A stretch of 64,000 nt of DNA from assembly GCF_030269925.1 (NCBI RefSeq), contig NC_085107.1:6324001-6388000 (forward strand). The letters are read 5' to 3'. The notes beneath the pieces are model-generated. The model was not told where the DNA came from. It searched no databases and saw only the letters and a list, made by a program, of their open reading frames with translations. This stretch comes from Bombyx mori (taxonomy: Eukaryota; Arthropoda; Insecta; Lepidoptera; Bombycidae). Positions within the stretch are counted from its first letter, which is position 1, and the number at the start of each line of letters is the position of its first letter. A program made the translations under genes and the position numbers. Of the stretch, positions 1 to 13,800 are shown piece after piece.

Positions 1-274
1 TCGATGAGGTCGTTCTCGCGACTGGTATCATTTTGTCTAAATCGTAATGTAAAAACCCAACAAGATTATTCGAAAATGACGTCCGCGTTGAAAAATTATA
101 TTATTAAAAATTTAACTTGCACAATTTATTTTGCGTAATTACCGGCAATAAAGCGTCTTCGGAGGCCACGGGCATTATCGCTGTCTTATTTATGTCGTGA
201 ACCATTTATGTATTTCGGTTTTAAAGATAGGGTAGCTGTCAGTCACTCCAATGTTGTTGTATTTTCTACCTCTG

Positions 275-390
275 TTTTTTTTTATTGCCGTTTAGGCAGA
301 CGAGCATACGGCCCACCTGATGGTGAGTGGTTACCGTCGCTCATGGACGTCAGCAATGCCAGGGGCAGAGCCAAGCCGCTGCCTACCGTT
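275..390 (-). repeat. Family B short SINE-like repeat
   Basis: About 110-bp repeat. In plus orientation it runs from gtaggcagcggcttggctct to acaagggcaataaaaa. This copy is inverted. Its 3' part resembles the Bm1 tail (accaggtgggc...gctcgtc...gcaataaaa). Confidence 0.75.
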
Positions 391-648
391 TAAACGTCAG
401 ATGTCAGGATAGTCGGCGGTATTCACGTTGTAACTATGCACTTTAATAACCATTTACATCATTTAACAGCGGGCTCCTTTATTCGATTGAAATAGGTAGG
501 CGTTTATTGACGCATGTATGTACATGGTAGATCAGAGATAATCGTTTTGTCAAAGCTGTTGTTGTATAAGTTGTGACATTTGTACATTTACTGCTGTCGT
601 ATTTGTCTGCATGTGTGCATTAGAAATTTTTGAAGGAACTGTTGTGGT

Positions 649-782
649 TTTTTTTTATTGCTTAGTTGGATGGACGAGCTCACAGCCCACCTGATGTTAA
701 GTGGTTACAGGAGCCCATAGACATCTACAACGTAAATGCGCCACCCACCTTGAGATAAGTTCTAAGGTCTCAGTATAGTTGG
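649..782 (-). repeat. Bm1 SINE fragment
   Basis: Matches the Bm1 3' half (complement of ccaggtgggctgtgagctcg and ggtgggtggcgcatttacgt). The poly-A side is on the left, so the element is on the minus strand. Confidence 0.8.
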
Positions 783-1781
783 TGCTGTTGATTCTCTATA
801 TGACAAACTATGTTTTAACCCTAAGCGGGTAGGTTCTACGGACTTAACTAACGGATAAAAAAAGTTGTCCTAAAAATCAATTGTATTTTTACTGTACTAC
901 TTACTCGAACCGTTAACTAATTCGAAACGATATTTTGAAATGCGGGAACGTGAAACGTTAAATGTTTCATAAACTATAACTGAACTGAATAACTCGAGCG
1001 TGAGAGGAAAATAAAAAAAACTATAAGTCATATTTTATTAGGCAGGATATCTCTTCAGTTTAATTCAGTTCAGAGTCAACACTCAAAGACTTCAATATCT
1101 ATGAAACAGATTAAAAAGCGAGCCAATTAACTAATGAAGTCCTCCTACGCCTTTCGCGTTTGCTTAGGTACTGCGAGTTGTTCTGTATTAACTAACGTTA
1201 AACAAAAGTTTTTATGTTTATTTACTGTTTGTCGGAAACGAAGTGCATTAGCGATAGACATCAACCTTATTCATTAAGTTAAGACTTACCTGCCTGTGTT
1301 TACCTTGATGATTAAAGTGCACGGCTCTAGTCTAGCAGGCCGCATCGTTTCCGCAAACGTCTACAAAATTAAGTGACTTCATCGCTCAAGTTCAGATGAT
1401 ACAATTACGTCATCGTTTTTGATAATAACTTTTTTTTTGATAAATTTTCATAATAGAAGTGTCTGTGGCTTAAAGAATACGACGTTCGATGTGCTTCTAT
1501 CAGCAGTACTTGGCATACCTACAGGATTTTTGTTTGCTACCAGAACTCATTGACTATAGATCATGAATCCCCTCACTTTGTCTTTGAAATATAAGTATTA
1601 TGTATTCATTTAAAATGCATCTAATCCACTGATTGATTGCATTTTATTATTAATATTTATATATTTGTAGTAAATAGATAAAAATGAGTCTGGGCTGCCC
1701 TTACGTCTATAAATTAGCAATATGTTAGGATTTTTTAACGTTACAATGAATCAATTAAATTTTCTAAAACCACCTTTTCAG

Positions 1782-1892
1782 ATGGAGAGGCAGCGTCTAC
1801 AAGCTGGTGTGGCGCGAGCTGCTAGCATACCTATTGCTTTACTATACAATAAACTTATTGTATCGCTTCGCACTCACAGAACAGCAACAAAG
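1782..1892 (+). CDS. Best: Bestrophin exon (first one visible)
   Basis: After the acceptor at 1780-1781 the reading frame gives [20 protein letters not shown] and continues to RFALTEQQQ. This is the first transmembrane region of bestrophins. One base completes a codon begun in the missing exon, and two bases (ag) are left at the donor, gtaaat. The usual N-terminal exon (family start resembling MTVTYT) is not seen in bases 1-1781, so the gene start is probably outside the window. Confidence 0.9.
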
Positions 1893-4800
1893 GTAAATTC
1901 TTTTTACTATAAAATTATTCTTTATTAGCATATATAGGCACGCTTATGCGAGCTTATGGCGGATCTATCAAGTAGTTAGCAGAGCCTATAGATACCACAA
2001 TGTGAGTACTGCCACTTTCGTTGAGTAAAAATGAACTTCTAATTGTATTAGAATAATGACAACCCTGCGCTGTATAGCGCAATATGCTTTGTGGCAGAAG
2101 CGTACACGGTGCCAGCTGCTAACCGTGTGAGCTCACAAAACTACAACATATTTTACTATTAAGATGGGTAATTAAGTCTTATAATTTCGGAGAACCCTAA
2201 TTATTGTGATGTGCCACGGACGGAAAGACCAAAGGCTGGATTGCTTATCGCGTCTGTACTTTTGACGTAGAAATTAGGTTTTATTACCAGTAACCAGCAT
2301 CAGCCAAAGTATGAGTTTCTAATAATGACGTATAACCATACTTTCTTTTGATAATTTGAGATTGGAATCTTAAATGATTGATTCAGAAATATTTATTAAA
2401 ATTAATCTTTAGATGAACTACAAAGTAAGGTACGCGTTCCGAAATTTCTATTACCTGTATATACATTGTTACTAGCATTAAATATTCCTGCATAGCAGTA
2501 TTTAGGCATGTTCTAACATGAATGAAACGTATACCGAAACAGGACTATTTTTCTATTTATTGACAGCACACAGACGCGGGCTGCACGGCCGGTTTAATCA
2601 ACTCCAATAGGTTGGAACCTCCCGGTCTACAGAGATTTTCTCTGAATTTTGTACTACATGTTCCATGAGATATGAGTGCTCTGAGTAATTATTTGAGATG
2701 ATTACGTCATCTGAGTTTTATCTATTCACCACCTATCATTGTAGCAGGGGTTGGCCGTATGTACTGGAACCTCTGCTTTTATCCTGCTTTTCTAAAGATC
2801 GTTTATTTTACCATTCAGCTCTTGAATTAACTCGCGTCTCCCGATGTCTTTTACTGTTTCTTCGTTGTAAGCGTGGCTTCAAAAAGTCCTGGAAGATAAA
2901 GGCTTGGCTCTGCCCCTGATATTGTCGATAAGATGTGCTGAATCTGGTTTGTATATAAAGGCGAAACAATTTTTTTTTCAAATGTTTTTACGAGTTATTG
3001 TAGCCGCCGCGCCGTGTGTAACATCAGATTCATCATTACCATACTGACACCAGTTTGACGAGTTACTGCAAATTGATGTTATATACTAAAACTGTTCGTG
3101 ACGCTTAAAGTCTGTCCTTAATGGATAGTACCTAACATAAATATTGTATACATAAATACATACAGCATAAGACCCTGTTATTTGCATTTTAAACAAAACA
3201 AAACAATAAGAATGTGTGAATGTAAACGTGGACAAGGATAAATATTATTATGCGACTTGGAAATTCATTTTGACATTTCTTTGCTTGTAAACAGTAATTA
3301 ACAATACAGCTATAGCCATCATCCACGTATGTTATACAACAGTTTTTTTTTAAATGCGAAGCTAGTCTTCGATTTGAAGAATGATTACAGAATAACTCTA
3401 TTATTAAGCAAACATAAAAACATACACCAACCTTTTAAAGCCATTTCGATTCGTGAGGAAAAAATGACTTCAGCAAAACGCGTGTAAGAAACATAAGCGG
3501 CCATAAAATATAATTTATCACTCCACGTTTGATTATGTTTTCGAGAAATATATTTGCAATTGTAACTTGATGATTTGGAATGAGGCTCTTGCTACACGGT
3601 CAGAGCAATTCACAACAGAACAGAGCACAATTTTAATTGCCTTTTAATTTCTATAACTGAATTTAACTGGATGGTAGGATCTCTGGTGAGTTCGCACGCG
3701 TAGGTACCACCACCAAGGGTGGGGCAGCCGTTGTAACTATACTGTACTTAGAACTTATATCTCAAGGTGGGTGGCGGCATTACGTTGTAGATGTCTATGG
3801 GCTCCGGTAATCACCTAACACGAGGTGGGCTGAGAGCTCATCCACCCAATTATGCAATAAAAAAATAAATAAAAACTTAAGACCTTAACCGTTCAATTTG
3901 TATGTTTTTCTTAAGTTTCAAAAAATAAGCTGCCGTATTTTCAATTTACTCAAAATGTATATATTCAATAACATACGTTTCTCAGTTAAGGCGACAAATT
4001 TTATTATATTTATATTACATTGTTATTTTATTATTACATACATTATTTATACGAAAAATATTATACACATCATTATATGGATTCAATGAAGAGTATGAAA
4101 TTGCACTCGCGATTAGAAAACATAGTTAATGACATCACAAGTACAGATTTGTATAAAACTACCTCCAATTTCTATTACTGTGGAGTCGATTTTGTTATTG
4201 TACTAGGTTTATAAACTTCACGCAATCTTTAACCTTGCCTTGCCTTTAAACTGTTGCTCACCTATATCGGTAGGCAGGGGCTTGGCTCTGCCCCTGGCAT
4301 TGCTGAAGTCCATGGGCGACGGTAACCACTCACCGTCAGGTGGGCCGTATGCTCGTCTGCCTACAAGGGCAATAAAAAATAATAATAATAATGTGTTAAG
4401 GCTGGTTGGTAGCAATGGTCATTTCACCTCGCCCGAACATTAAAACGGATCAACGAACGAAGAAGTTCCTCCTCCTTGCATCGATAATCCTCAATGCTGA
4501 GGGTCGTAGCCTTCTCTAACAACTTTCTCCTGGATTATTCAAGAGAAGAAGAAGTTACTCAATAGAAAAAGATCTTGAAAATATGTAGTAAGGTGCATTG
4601 CAATGATAATACAGATAACATCGGACGCTTATATAAATACATTTATTACATACTAGCTGAACCGGCAGAATTCGTAGTGCCTCAATCGAGAAATAAAAGA
4701 CCTAAACTTTTGTATAAAATAAACTTAAAACAAACAAAAGGAATCTATCCGACGGGGGACACATCAAAGGAAAAACAAAATTATAATTTTTATTTTATTC

Positions 4801-7800
4801 CAGTATTTTCATATTTATCTACCTTTTAAACCTTCTCTGGACTTCCACAAATACTTTAAGACCAACATTAGCCAAATCGGTTCAGCCGTTCTCGAGTTTT
4901 AGCGAGACTAACGAACAGCAATTCATTTTTGGAACGAAGTTCCTTACGGCAGGCTTGGAGGGGATAGGGATTTTGCTGCGCGACCGAACTGAAAAAAATG
5001 TGATAGTAAAACCGTAAGAAAAAATCCGTGGAAAAAAGTGCGTGGAATAAAACCGTTAAAAAATCCGTGGAAAATAGTGCGTGGAATAAAACCGTTAAAA
5101 GAGACGTGCGCAGGCGCGACAGTCGTATACACAAGCGAGTAGTGTATAATACCTTTCTCTTTCTCCCTCTTTCTTTTCGTTCTCTCATCCCTTCTCTCTC
5201 TGTTTTGTAATTATTTCTATTTCTATGTAATTTTATGTTGTCAAACAAAAATAGAGAGACATATTTTGTTATTTTAATTGATAATTTGAATTACGATTTT
5301 ATTTTTATATATATAGATAGAAGATAGCTATATAATACGCGATCGTTGATGTAAATATGTATGTACTTTTTTTCCCGGGCACCTACGAGTCCGTTGATTT
5401 CTCATGCCCAGTATTTCCGCAGTGCATTACAAAGCAAGGTTATCAAATGCGTTCGTTGACGCTTTAAGACGGAAACTGAATCGAACAATTTGTATTGAAT
5501 CAGTGTGACGAACTAAATGATTTTAATTTAAGAAACAAGTGGAGGTCGCCAGTCTACAGTTTGACAAACAACTATTAAACGATATACAAATATGAATTCC
5601 TTGAAATGCCTTAAACGTTTTGACGAGTCCTCATTCTTGGATTTTATTATTTAGACAGATGCCACTGATACTTAAATGTTGTCGGTGAACTCTTAAATAA
5701 GGTTATATTATGCATATACTAATGTTTTTAAGAGCTCAATGAGCCATAAATACGTTCTTTCAAAGCACTCTTACATTATGTATTCTTTTAAATCTCTTAC
5801 ACAGCCTATATCCGGAAATAATTCGCTTGATCATAATATTGCCCTACCGATTTTTATATGTACTTCAGGAGTTGACAACCTAATAGCATTTTACTTTCAG
5901 TATTGATGGCAAGGGCGACGGTTGCACACAGTCTCTCTATCTCTTTCTAACTTGAGTGTTGGAAGAGTGTACAGTAATACCTAAGTATACCTATGTATAC
6001 AGTGTGTACGCAGAGTAGCTTCTGCCGCAATGTACACCTGAACTAAGACACTCCCTCTTATGGCAACGTACTGAAACATTATAAATTAATGTTAAACCAA
6101 TTTACGTCCCATCGATTTCGCGTGTGCTTGCGGTTCGTCGGTGTTAAAATCTTTTTAGTATTAAAGATATGTACATAATTAAGCATAATATTGTTTTTTA
6201 TTGTTTACGAAAGGAATCTGTTTGACTCGTAATTTTCTCGAGTTATTGATACTTTTATACGTATCTAGTCTTAGGTATCAATAGTATTTTCTTTTCCCCT
6301 ACTTATAACGCTGTTAGTCTAAGCGGATATTCCAGCTACACGCGGACGAATAGGTGATTTCACGGGCTTAATCTGAAAGAATTTTCTAATACTAGCCTTA
6401 GCAAGAGCAGTGCTTCGCAGATCGGAATCGCGACCCACTCAGAAGATCCGTCAAGAAACTTAGTGAGCTGTGTCTGTGGGTAAATAGTATAGGGGTATCA
6501 ATATCAGTTAGAAGAGTACAGTACCGCCAATATACAATAAGTGGCACGAGTTGTCTCAGGTGGACATATTTGAGGAGTAGTGGTTAGATGTTTATGATAA
6601 AGAGTTGGTTCAAAAAATACAACCGATATTTCAAAGAGGCTTGTGGAGAGTACTTAACGGTAGGCAGCGGCTTGGCTCTGCCCCTAGCATTACTGAAGTC
6701 GGTAACCCCTCACCATCAGGTGGGTCGTATGCTCGGTAACCTACAAGGGATATAAAAAAATAGTATTTCGCGATGGTTTCATCAAAATTTGTCTTCGTTG
6801 GTTTAAATGAAACCTTCCCTGTATTTTGTTTTTACAAAAAAACTTAGATTCGTCATGGGTGCTTAGCAACATTGCTTTATTTAACTAAAATTTTAAGTGT
6901 TGCTAGATACAAAAACAACATTTCGATTCGGCTGGTCTGCAATCGTTATTTCGAAAAAAGAACGCTAAAAGACGGTAACACCATTACCACTAGTGGAATT
7001 CTAACAATCATTGTAAAATAATTTCCTAATTCAGATGTGTAGTAACGACATTGAGTTGAATAGTAATGTAAGTAATGACCTATTTGTACTTTAAAACTGT
7101 AGTGTAGACAAGGAGGTTACGTCCTCACATATCAATTAGATCGCAAAAAATTGTAAACTTAATTGTTTGGCTCACGTGTTTTTTTTTTATGATCTTCCAA
7201 ACGATAGCTCAAACCAGGGTCAACAAACACGGATGCCGCGGTCACGACGTACGAAAGGACCAAAAATAAACGCAAATCCACTTGCAACACAAATTTTTGC
7301 GACGCATCGCTCGGCATATAATTTAACACGCAATACTAAGTTATTGTGTGTGCAAAAAGATATGAATGTGGAAGCAAAGAACTTTTTTTTTAAATCATCG
7401 AAGACCATGTATAAGTATAATAACGTGGTTGAACAAAACCTTCGTTTTACGTCATTTGGGGTTAAAATACGCGAAGAGCTAAACATGGATTGCATATTTA
7501 AGATATAAATAAATATAAATTTGTTTAATAATATATTTTCGTAATATAGTAGTAATAGTTTATTTGATCAATTGATTTTTTTGGACATTGATATCCCTCT
7601 TTTTTATTTTTTATTGTTGATTTTTTTTGTAAGTTTTTATTTGCACTTCTTTTTCATCTTTTATTCTCTTATTTTTTTATTATTATTTATCAATATTTTT
7701 ATTTTATTCACAACCGCTCTTATGCAAGATTTTATCCAGTTGTGTGAACGTAATAAATAAATTAAAAAATATATATTTAGACTTATTTATGACATCATGC

Positions 7801-10800
7801 GCCCCAACTCCAGCGCGTTTCAACTTCTTTTTCCTAACTGCACCACCCACCACCGGGGCAGAGTTCATCCACGCTACGTTTCTAGAGATCTTCTTTGGCA
7901 TGTTTTTTTTTGCTTAAATGGGTGGACTAGCTCACAGCCCTGGTGTTAAGTGGTCACTGAAGCCCATAGACATTTACGACGTAAATGCACCACACACCTT
8001 GAGATATGCCCCACCCTTCAAACCGAAACACATTACTGCTTCACGGCATAAATAGGCAGCGTGGTGGTACCTACCTGTGCGGACCCACAAGAGGTCCTAC
8101 CACCAGTAATTACGCAAATTATAATTTTGCGGGTTTGATTTTTACTACACGATGTTATTCCTTCAACGTGGAAGTCAATCGTGAACATATTTTGTTGAGT
8201 ACGTATTTCATTAGAAAAATTGGTACCCGCCTGGGATTCGAACACCGGTGTATCGCTCAACACGAATGCACTGGACGTCTTATCCTTTAGGCCACGACGA
8301 CTTCATGCATGCGACTGCATGTACCATGTGACTCTGGAATTAACTCCCTTCCACGGTGTTTCCCGGATGCTATGACATGCTCTTCTTGAAACAAGGCTCG
8401 TCGAGAGTCCTCAGCAGTAGACAGCGGCTTGACTGTGCCCCTGATATTGCTAACGTCAATTCGCGACGGTGACTATGTAAATACGTATGTACATATCTAT
8501 GTATGTTCTCATAATCTGTATTTAGCGACCTAAGGTGTTTATCATTATTATTTCACAAAAATAACGAACGCATGATCGTTTTAATTAACACCCCTTAGAA
8601 CAACTTAATGTTTGTATTGACATAATACTCGTATATAGTGTTGTAGAATTAGTGGCGTTAAGTTGCCTATATTACTACGGTCCGAATTTACTTCGTCTCT
8701 GTCGAGCTAACTTATTCATAGTAGTTATTTAATTTATGCAGTTTTGTGATGTCGCGTCACTAAGTTCTGCACTAGATATTTTGAAATAAATTTATTTTAT
8801 TGATGGCGTATCGTAAGAAAACCTGTTGTCAAGGATTTCGGTGACTGAGTTATGATCGCGTTCTCGTGACACAGGGTTAAGCTGTTAAAATTATTTAGAA
8901 ATCAGACGCATTTATAATGGCTTTTTTTTAATGAAACATTTGTACACTCGTGCACGCAAATAAACCATGACTATTCATAACACAAATTAATAATAGCGCA
9001 CATCAAACTTTTCGACTCATTGTTTCTAAAAAATAGCAGTATCAGTAGGCAGCAGCTTGACTGAGCTCCTGGCATTGCTGATGTCCCTGAACGACTGTGA
9101 CTGATCATCAAGTGGGGAGAATGATCGTTTGCCACAAAAAAAATGTTTTCGACTACGTCGTTAAGGTTTTCTCACTTGCAGAAATATTTATAAATTTCAA
9201 AGTTATTTATTTACTAAAACATGTGCCTCAGAATTCTGCGATGTATTTGAATTAAGAAATAAATACCAGTATCTAATAATTTTAAGGTAATCGATAAATT
9301 CAGTGAATCAAAATAATCAATTACTTATATTTAAAATATAACAATAGAAATACACTAAATCAATCGTACTGCTACTTTTTTGTCTCAATTTCAATAGGTA
9401 TCTAGGCCATATAAATTACTATTATAGTTTTAGAAACGTGACATTAGCAATGGGTATTCACGTTTTAAAAGAACGGTCAGTATTTTTCATTAAATTGACA
9501 TTTCCTTATATGAAAGCGTCAAACCCGTTTAAACAAATTGAACTGGTTTTGAAATCAATTTGTTATTTCCTTGGGATTCCATCGCACGTTCACAATTATA
9601 AAGCAACAACTGATGCTTGTTTGTTTGGATTTCTTTAATGTACTTGGCTATGTCCAGTGGCATAAGTTGTTGCAGCGACTACACTTTTTAAGTAAATGTT
9701 AAGCAGCTATCAAACAATAGAAATGATGCTGCCTATTCTAAAGTATAAGCACGAAATCTCCGTTGCATTGGATTTACATTCACATTTATTGAATGAACTA
9801 CACCAGCGGTCACCAATTAGCTATGCTGGGTATACGTTTTAAGAAATAAAATGACCATCGCGATCCGCTTAACATTTTATAAAAAAAAAAAATGTGAATT
9901 ACGGAAATAACAAAGATTTTTTTTTTACATATCAATGACAAAAATGATATTTGTTGTTACGGACTATCTGTCTGAAGTTTGGATTAAAATGGATCCATGC
10001 TAAGGACATTAAATCCTGGAGACGTTCATTAGTATGTCGAGATCAAAATTTATTTGTAATGAAGTTCATCTTCGAAAATGCTGCTTCACAAATATATGTT
10101 GACCTATACAAAGTAAGAAATTTCAAAGCGAATTTTTGTAGTTCTGTTTATTTATTACCATGCACAAATTTCATCCAGACCCCTTCACTGGAAACTTCTG
10201 CACTCTGTAGAGCAAAATTGCTGTTTTCGCGGTAGGTACGCCATTTAGCGTCCCCTAAACTTTGCAGTTGTTAGGGCTTGGTACGCATCGACCGTGCTGA
10301 TACGAACACTAATATCGCAAATTTATGAATTCCTCTTTTTTTTTTGTTTTATTACGCGACATTTCTTCCTTCACAATCAAGTTTTTATGACAATAGACAG
10401 AGTAAGCAATAGTTTAGAGTATTTAGACGATTATTTATTCCACAAAATGTAGCACGTAATGGTCAACTATTGTAATTGTATGTATGTATGTATATATGTT
10501 GTTCTTTTCTTTTGTTTTTTTACTATGTCCTTACTAACATATTCTTAAGAAATCACTGTTACTTACATTAATATGGTTTAATATTTTATCTGAAATAATT
10601 GAATTTAATAATAATAGTAATTAAACAACAATATAATTTTGAAAAAGTGGTTAGCTACTTCAGCAGCGGAACAACGGCACAGTTTCATCACTAGGAGTGT
10701 GTCCGTTTTGCCGATTACGCCACAGACGCCTTAAAAAACAACACGAGTACATACCTTTATTTTGTTTTCATTATAATACCAACAGTGATGTCATTAATGA

Positions 10801-13800
10801 TCTTCGACATGACGTCAGACTTTTGTAAATAGTCAAAGGTTGGAGAATCATAGTGATAATGGTAAGAGAAGGGGACGTGGGCTATCTTTTTCAAAAATGT
10901 TTACAAATTATTTACGCCACGAAGCGCGTGCTTACCATAAGCTCTGCGAGCGCTTCGAGCCACTAATAACAGGTTATCCGTATGTCGTAGGAATATCCAA
11001 AACCAACTCCGTAATTCCTAAATTATGTTAAAGTTCATATCTAAATGATGATCAGGTAAGCCTTGGAGCTGTGTTTTTTTTTATTTGCTAATATGGGTGA
11101 ACGAGCTCACAGCCCACCCGTTGTTAAGTGGCTACTGGAGCCCATAGACATCTACAACGTAAATGTGCCACCCACCTTTAGATATAAGTTATAAGGTCTT
11201 AGTATAGTTACAACGGCTGCCCTACCCTTCAAACCGAAACGCAATTACTGCTTCACGGCAGAAATAGGCAGGGTGTTGGTACCTACCCTTGCGTACTCAC
11301 AAGAGGTCCTACCACCAATAATTACGCAAATTATAATTTTGCGGGTTTCATTTTTAATACACGATGCCCTTCACCGTGGAAGTTAATCGGGAACATTTGT
11401 TAAGTACGTATTTCGTTAGAAAAATTGGTACCCGCCTGCGGGATTCGAACACCGTTGCATCACTCGATACGAATGCACCAGACGTCTTATCCTTTAGGCC
11501 ACGCCGACTTGTGTTTCACCGTTCTGCATAATTCAGTCAGATAACAGTTAAACTAATAGAAATTAAGGCATCCATGCTCGGTTTTAATTTCGGGAGTGAC
11601 ATTCAAGTTGTCATATCTATACACTCTAATATTGACGGAACCGCTTAGCGCCAGACGGGTCAATAAATTAAATAAAATTGTTAGAACACTTATTCAGTAT
11701 GTTCTGTAAAATTATTCTGGAATTCGTTGCGCAAAAAACTTGCAAATTACTCAACAAATATACTTTATCGTTGTTTCCCAACTGCAAAAAGTTAGCGTGG
11801 GTCTGAGCTATACAAGGAAATCAGATTAAATAAATAATACAATGTAAGTAACTCAGGTATCGTTTGTTAGCAATCTCGTCACAATGTGTATTTGAAATTA
11901 CTCACTTCGTTTAAATAATGTTGAGTGAACCCTCGCTCCAGCCTGTAAATAAAATGGGTCAATACAAACACAATAGGCAAGTTTGACAATCCTGTCTTGT
12001 GAAAATAAGTAAATTAAACTTTACACATTCGACGTCCTCTCTTATTATCCTGTGCACCAATCAAAAACCCGGTCACCGTCCTCGTCGAACCCGTTGCTTG
12101 TGACGAAGGGCTCGACGAGCGAATTAACCCATAGACACAGCCCACTGAGTTTCTCGCCGGATCTTCTCAGTGGGTCGCGTTTCCGATCCGGTGGTAGGTT
12201 CTGCGAAGCACTGCTCTTGCTAGGGTCAGTGTTAGCACTACTCCGGTTTGAGCCCCGTGAGCTCACCTACTATTTAAGGTTACGCTGAAATAGCTTAGGT
12301 AGAAAAAAGTATAAAAAAATTCGATTTTTCCCTAAAATTTAAAACGAAAGTCATCGCCATCGTCAAATTCGTTGTAGTGCATACTTTCTACCATTATCAC
12401 GGTCTTGCGTATTACGAATAATTGGAATAGTTAAGAGTAATATCAAACAGAAATAGACATAATTACTTCAGTGCGCCACATAGGGCACCGGTGACCTACA
12501 TGGCAGTCAAAGGGCTAATTAATGTTTTTGAAACGAAGTTTCTTATGGGACGATGCGGAGGAGTACCCTAACGGGGAAAAATGTCCGTAACGTAAGATTT
12601 TTTATTGCGTAGATGGGTGGATGAGCTCACAGCCCACCTGGTGTTACGTGGCTAGTGGAGCCCATAGACATCTAGTGTGAGTGACTTAATCACCAATGTT
12701 CCTGGTAAGTTGATAACAATTCTTTCTCGAACATGTTCAGATGAATTTACGTTCATTTTACAATTTATGTTTTATTTTTGCAGTATTCGATTCAATGGTT
12801 GATGAAGACGAGTCGCCTAACGATAAAGATGACTCCGATGATGATGATGATGAATGAAGATTGATATATATATATAATATGTAATGCATGCATGATATAT
12901 TTTTTAACTGATTTAACACTTTTAAATTTTGTCTTGACGAAATAAAAATGAGGAATTGAATTCTTTTTTGATCAGCATTATACCGTATTATTTATAATTA
13001 TTCCATAAAAAATTCACTTCTTAATTGTCTAACTAATGAAGTTTAGTATATATAATATAAAAAAATATTAATTTCGGTAAATACATTGCTAAAGTAAATC
13101 GCAAGTAAATTATATTCCTCTAAAACAGTGAACGGAAAACATAATATACATCTGGCCGGGTAGTAGCTAAGATTTTATTATATGTTGATGTATGTACGCA
13201 ATGTAGAGGTCTGCCGTGATCAATATAAGTTTTTAAGACTATAATAAACAACATATTATTAAATCAATGGCAGATCTAGTCAATTACTTTCAAAATTTTG
13301 CATTTTCAATGCAATTTAGCATTTTCAAAGTGGTCTGCCACAAAGTAAAATGCGCGATAATGGTCTGCCATTCTTATTTTCCGATAATAATAATCATATA
13401 TTTTCAAAATTTCAAAACGGCAGACGTGGTCAAATGGATTTAAAATCCGTCAAAATCGGTACCTGTCCTACCTGAGCGCTCGGCGCCTCGACCACTTTGA
13501 GCTTAGTGAGTCCCCACCTCATGCATGGTAGGTATAGGGGTCTCAATGTACGAAAATTCAGGTCTGGTCAAATACATACAGGTAGATCCCACGGGCTCTC
13601 GGGCTAATAAGACAACGGTGCATTCGTATCGAGCGGTGCCTGTGTTCAAATCCTGAAACACTTAACTCGAGCTCCTTCACCTGTATAAATAATTAAACAA
13701 AAATTTGGCAAACGTAAGCGAGTCCACGATTCGCTAGGTTTTTATTGTTTTCTTTTATTTTTGCTAAAACATATTTTATTTTTTTCATTGCAGTTACGAA

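Larger units (their letters stand above)
1..1781 (+). other. Bestrophin intron (left part)
   Basis: Apart from one family B and one Bm1 fragment I see only AT-rich unique sequence. No candidate for the missing first bestrophin exon was found. Confidence 0.6.

Noticed and set aside
4868..5248. 126-codon minus-strand frame with repeated [18 protein letters not shown] segments
   Set aside because: The repeats come from the 39-bp tandem duplication and the rest overlaps a family D repeat; no recognisable domain.
8006..8290. 94-codon frame
   Set aside because: Lies entirely inside a Bm1 SINE.
12045..12288. Open frames on both strands ([20 protein letters not shown] type)
   Set aside because: The same peptide recurs at 18325, 36207, 49785 and 62210; it is a shadow of the family C repeat.
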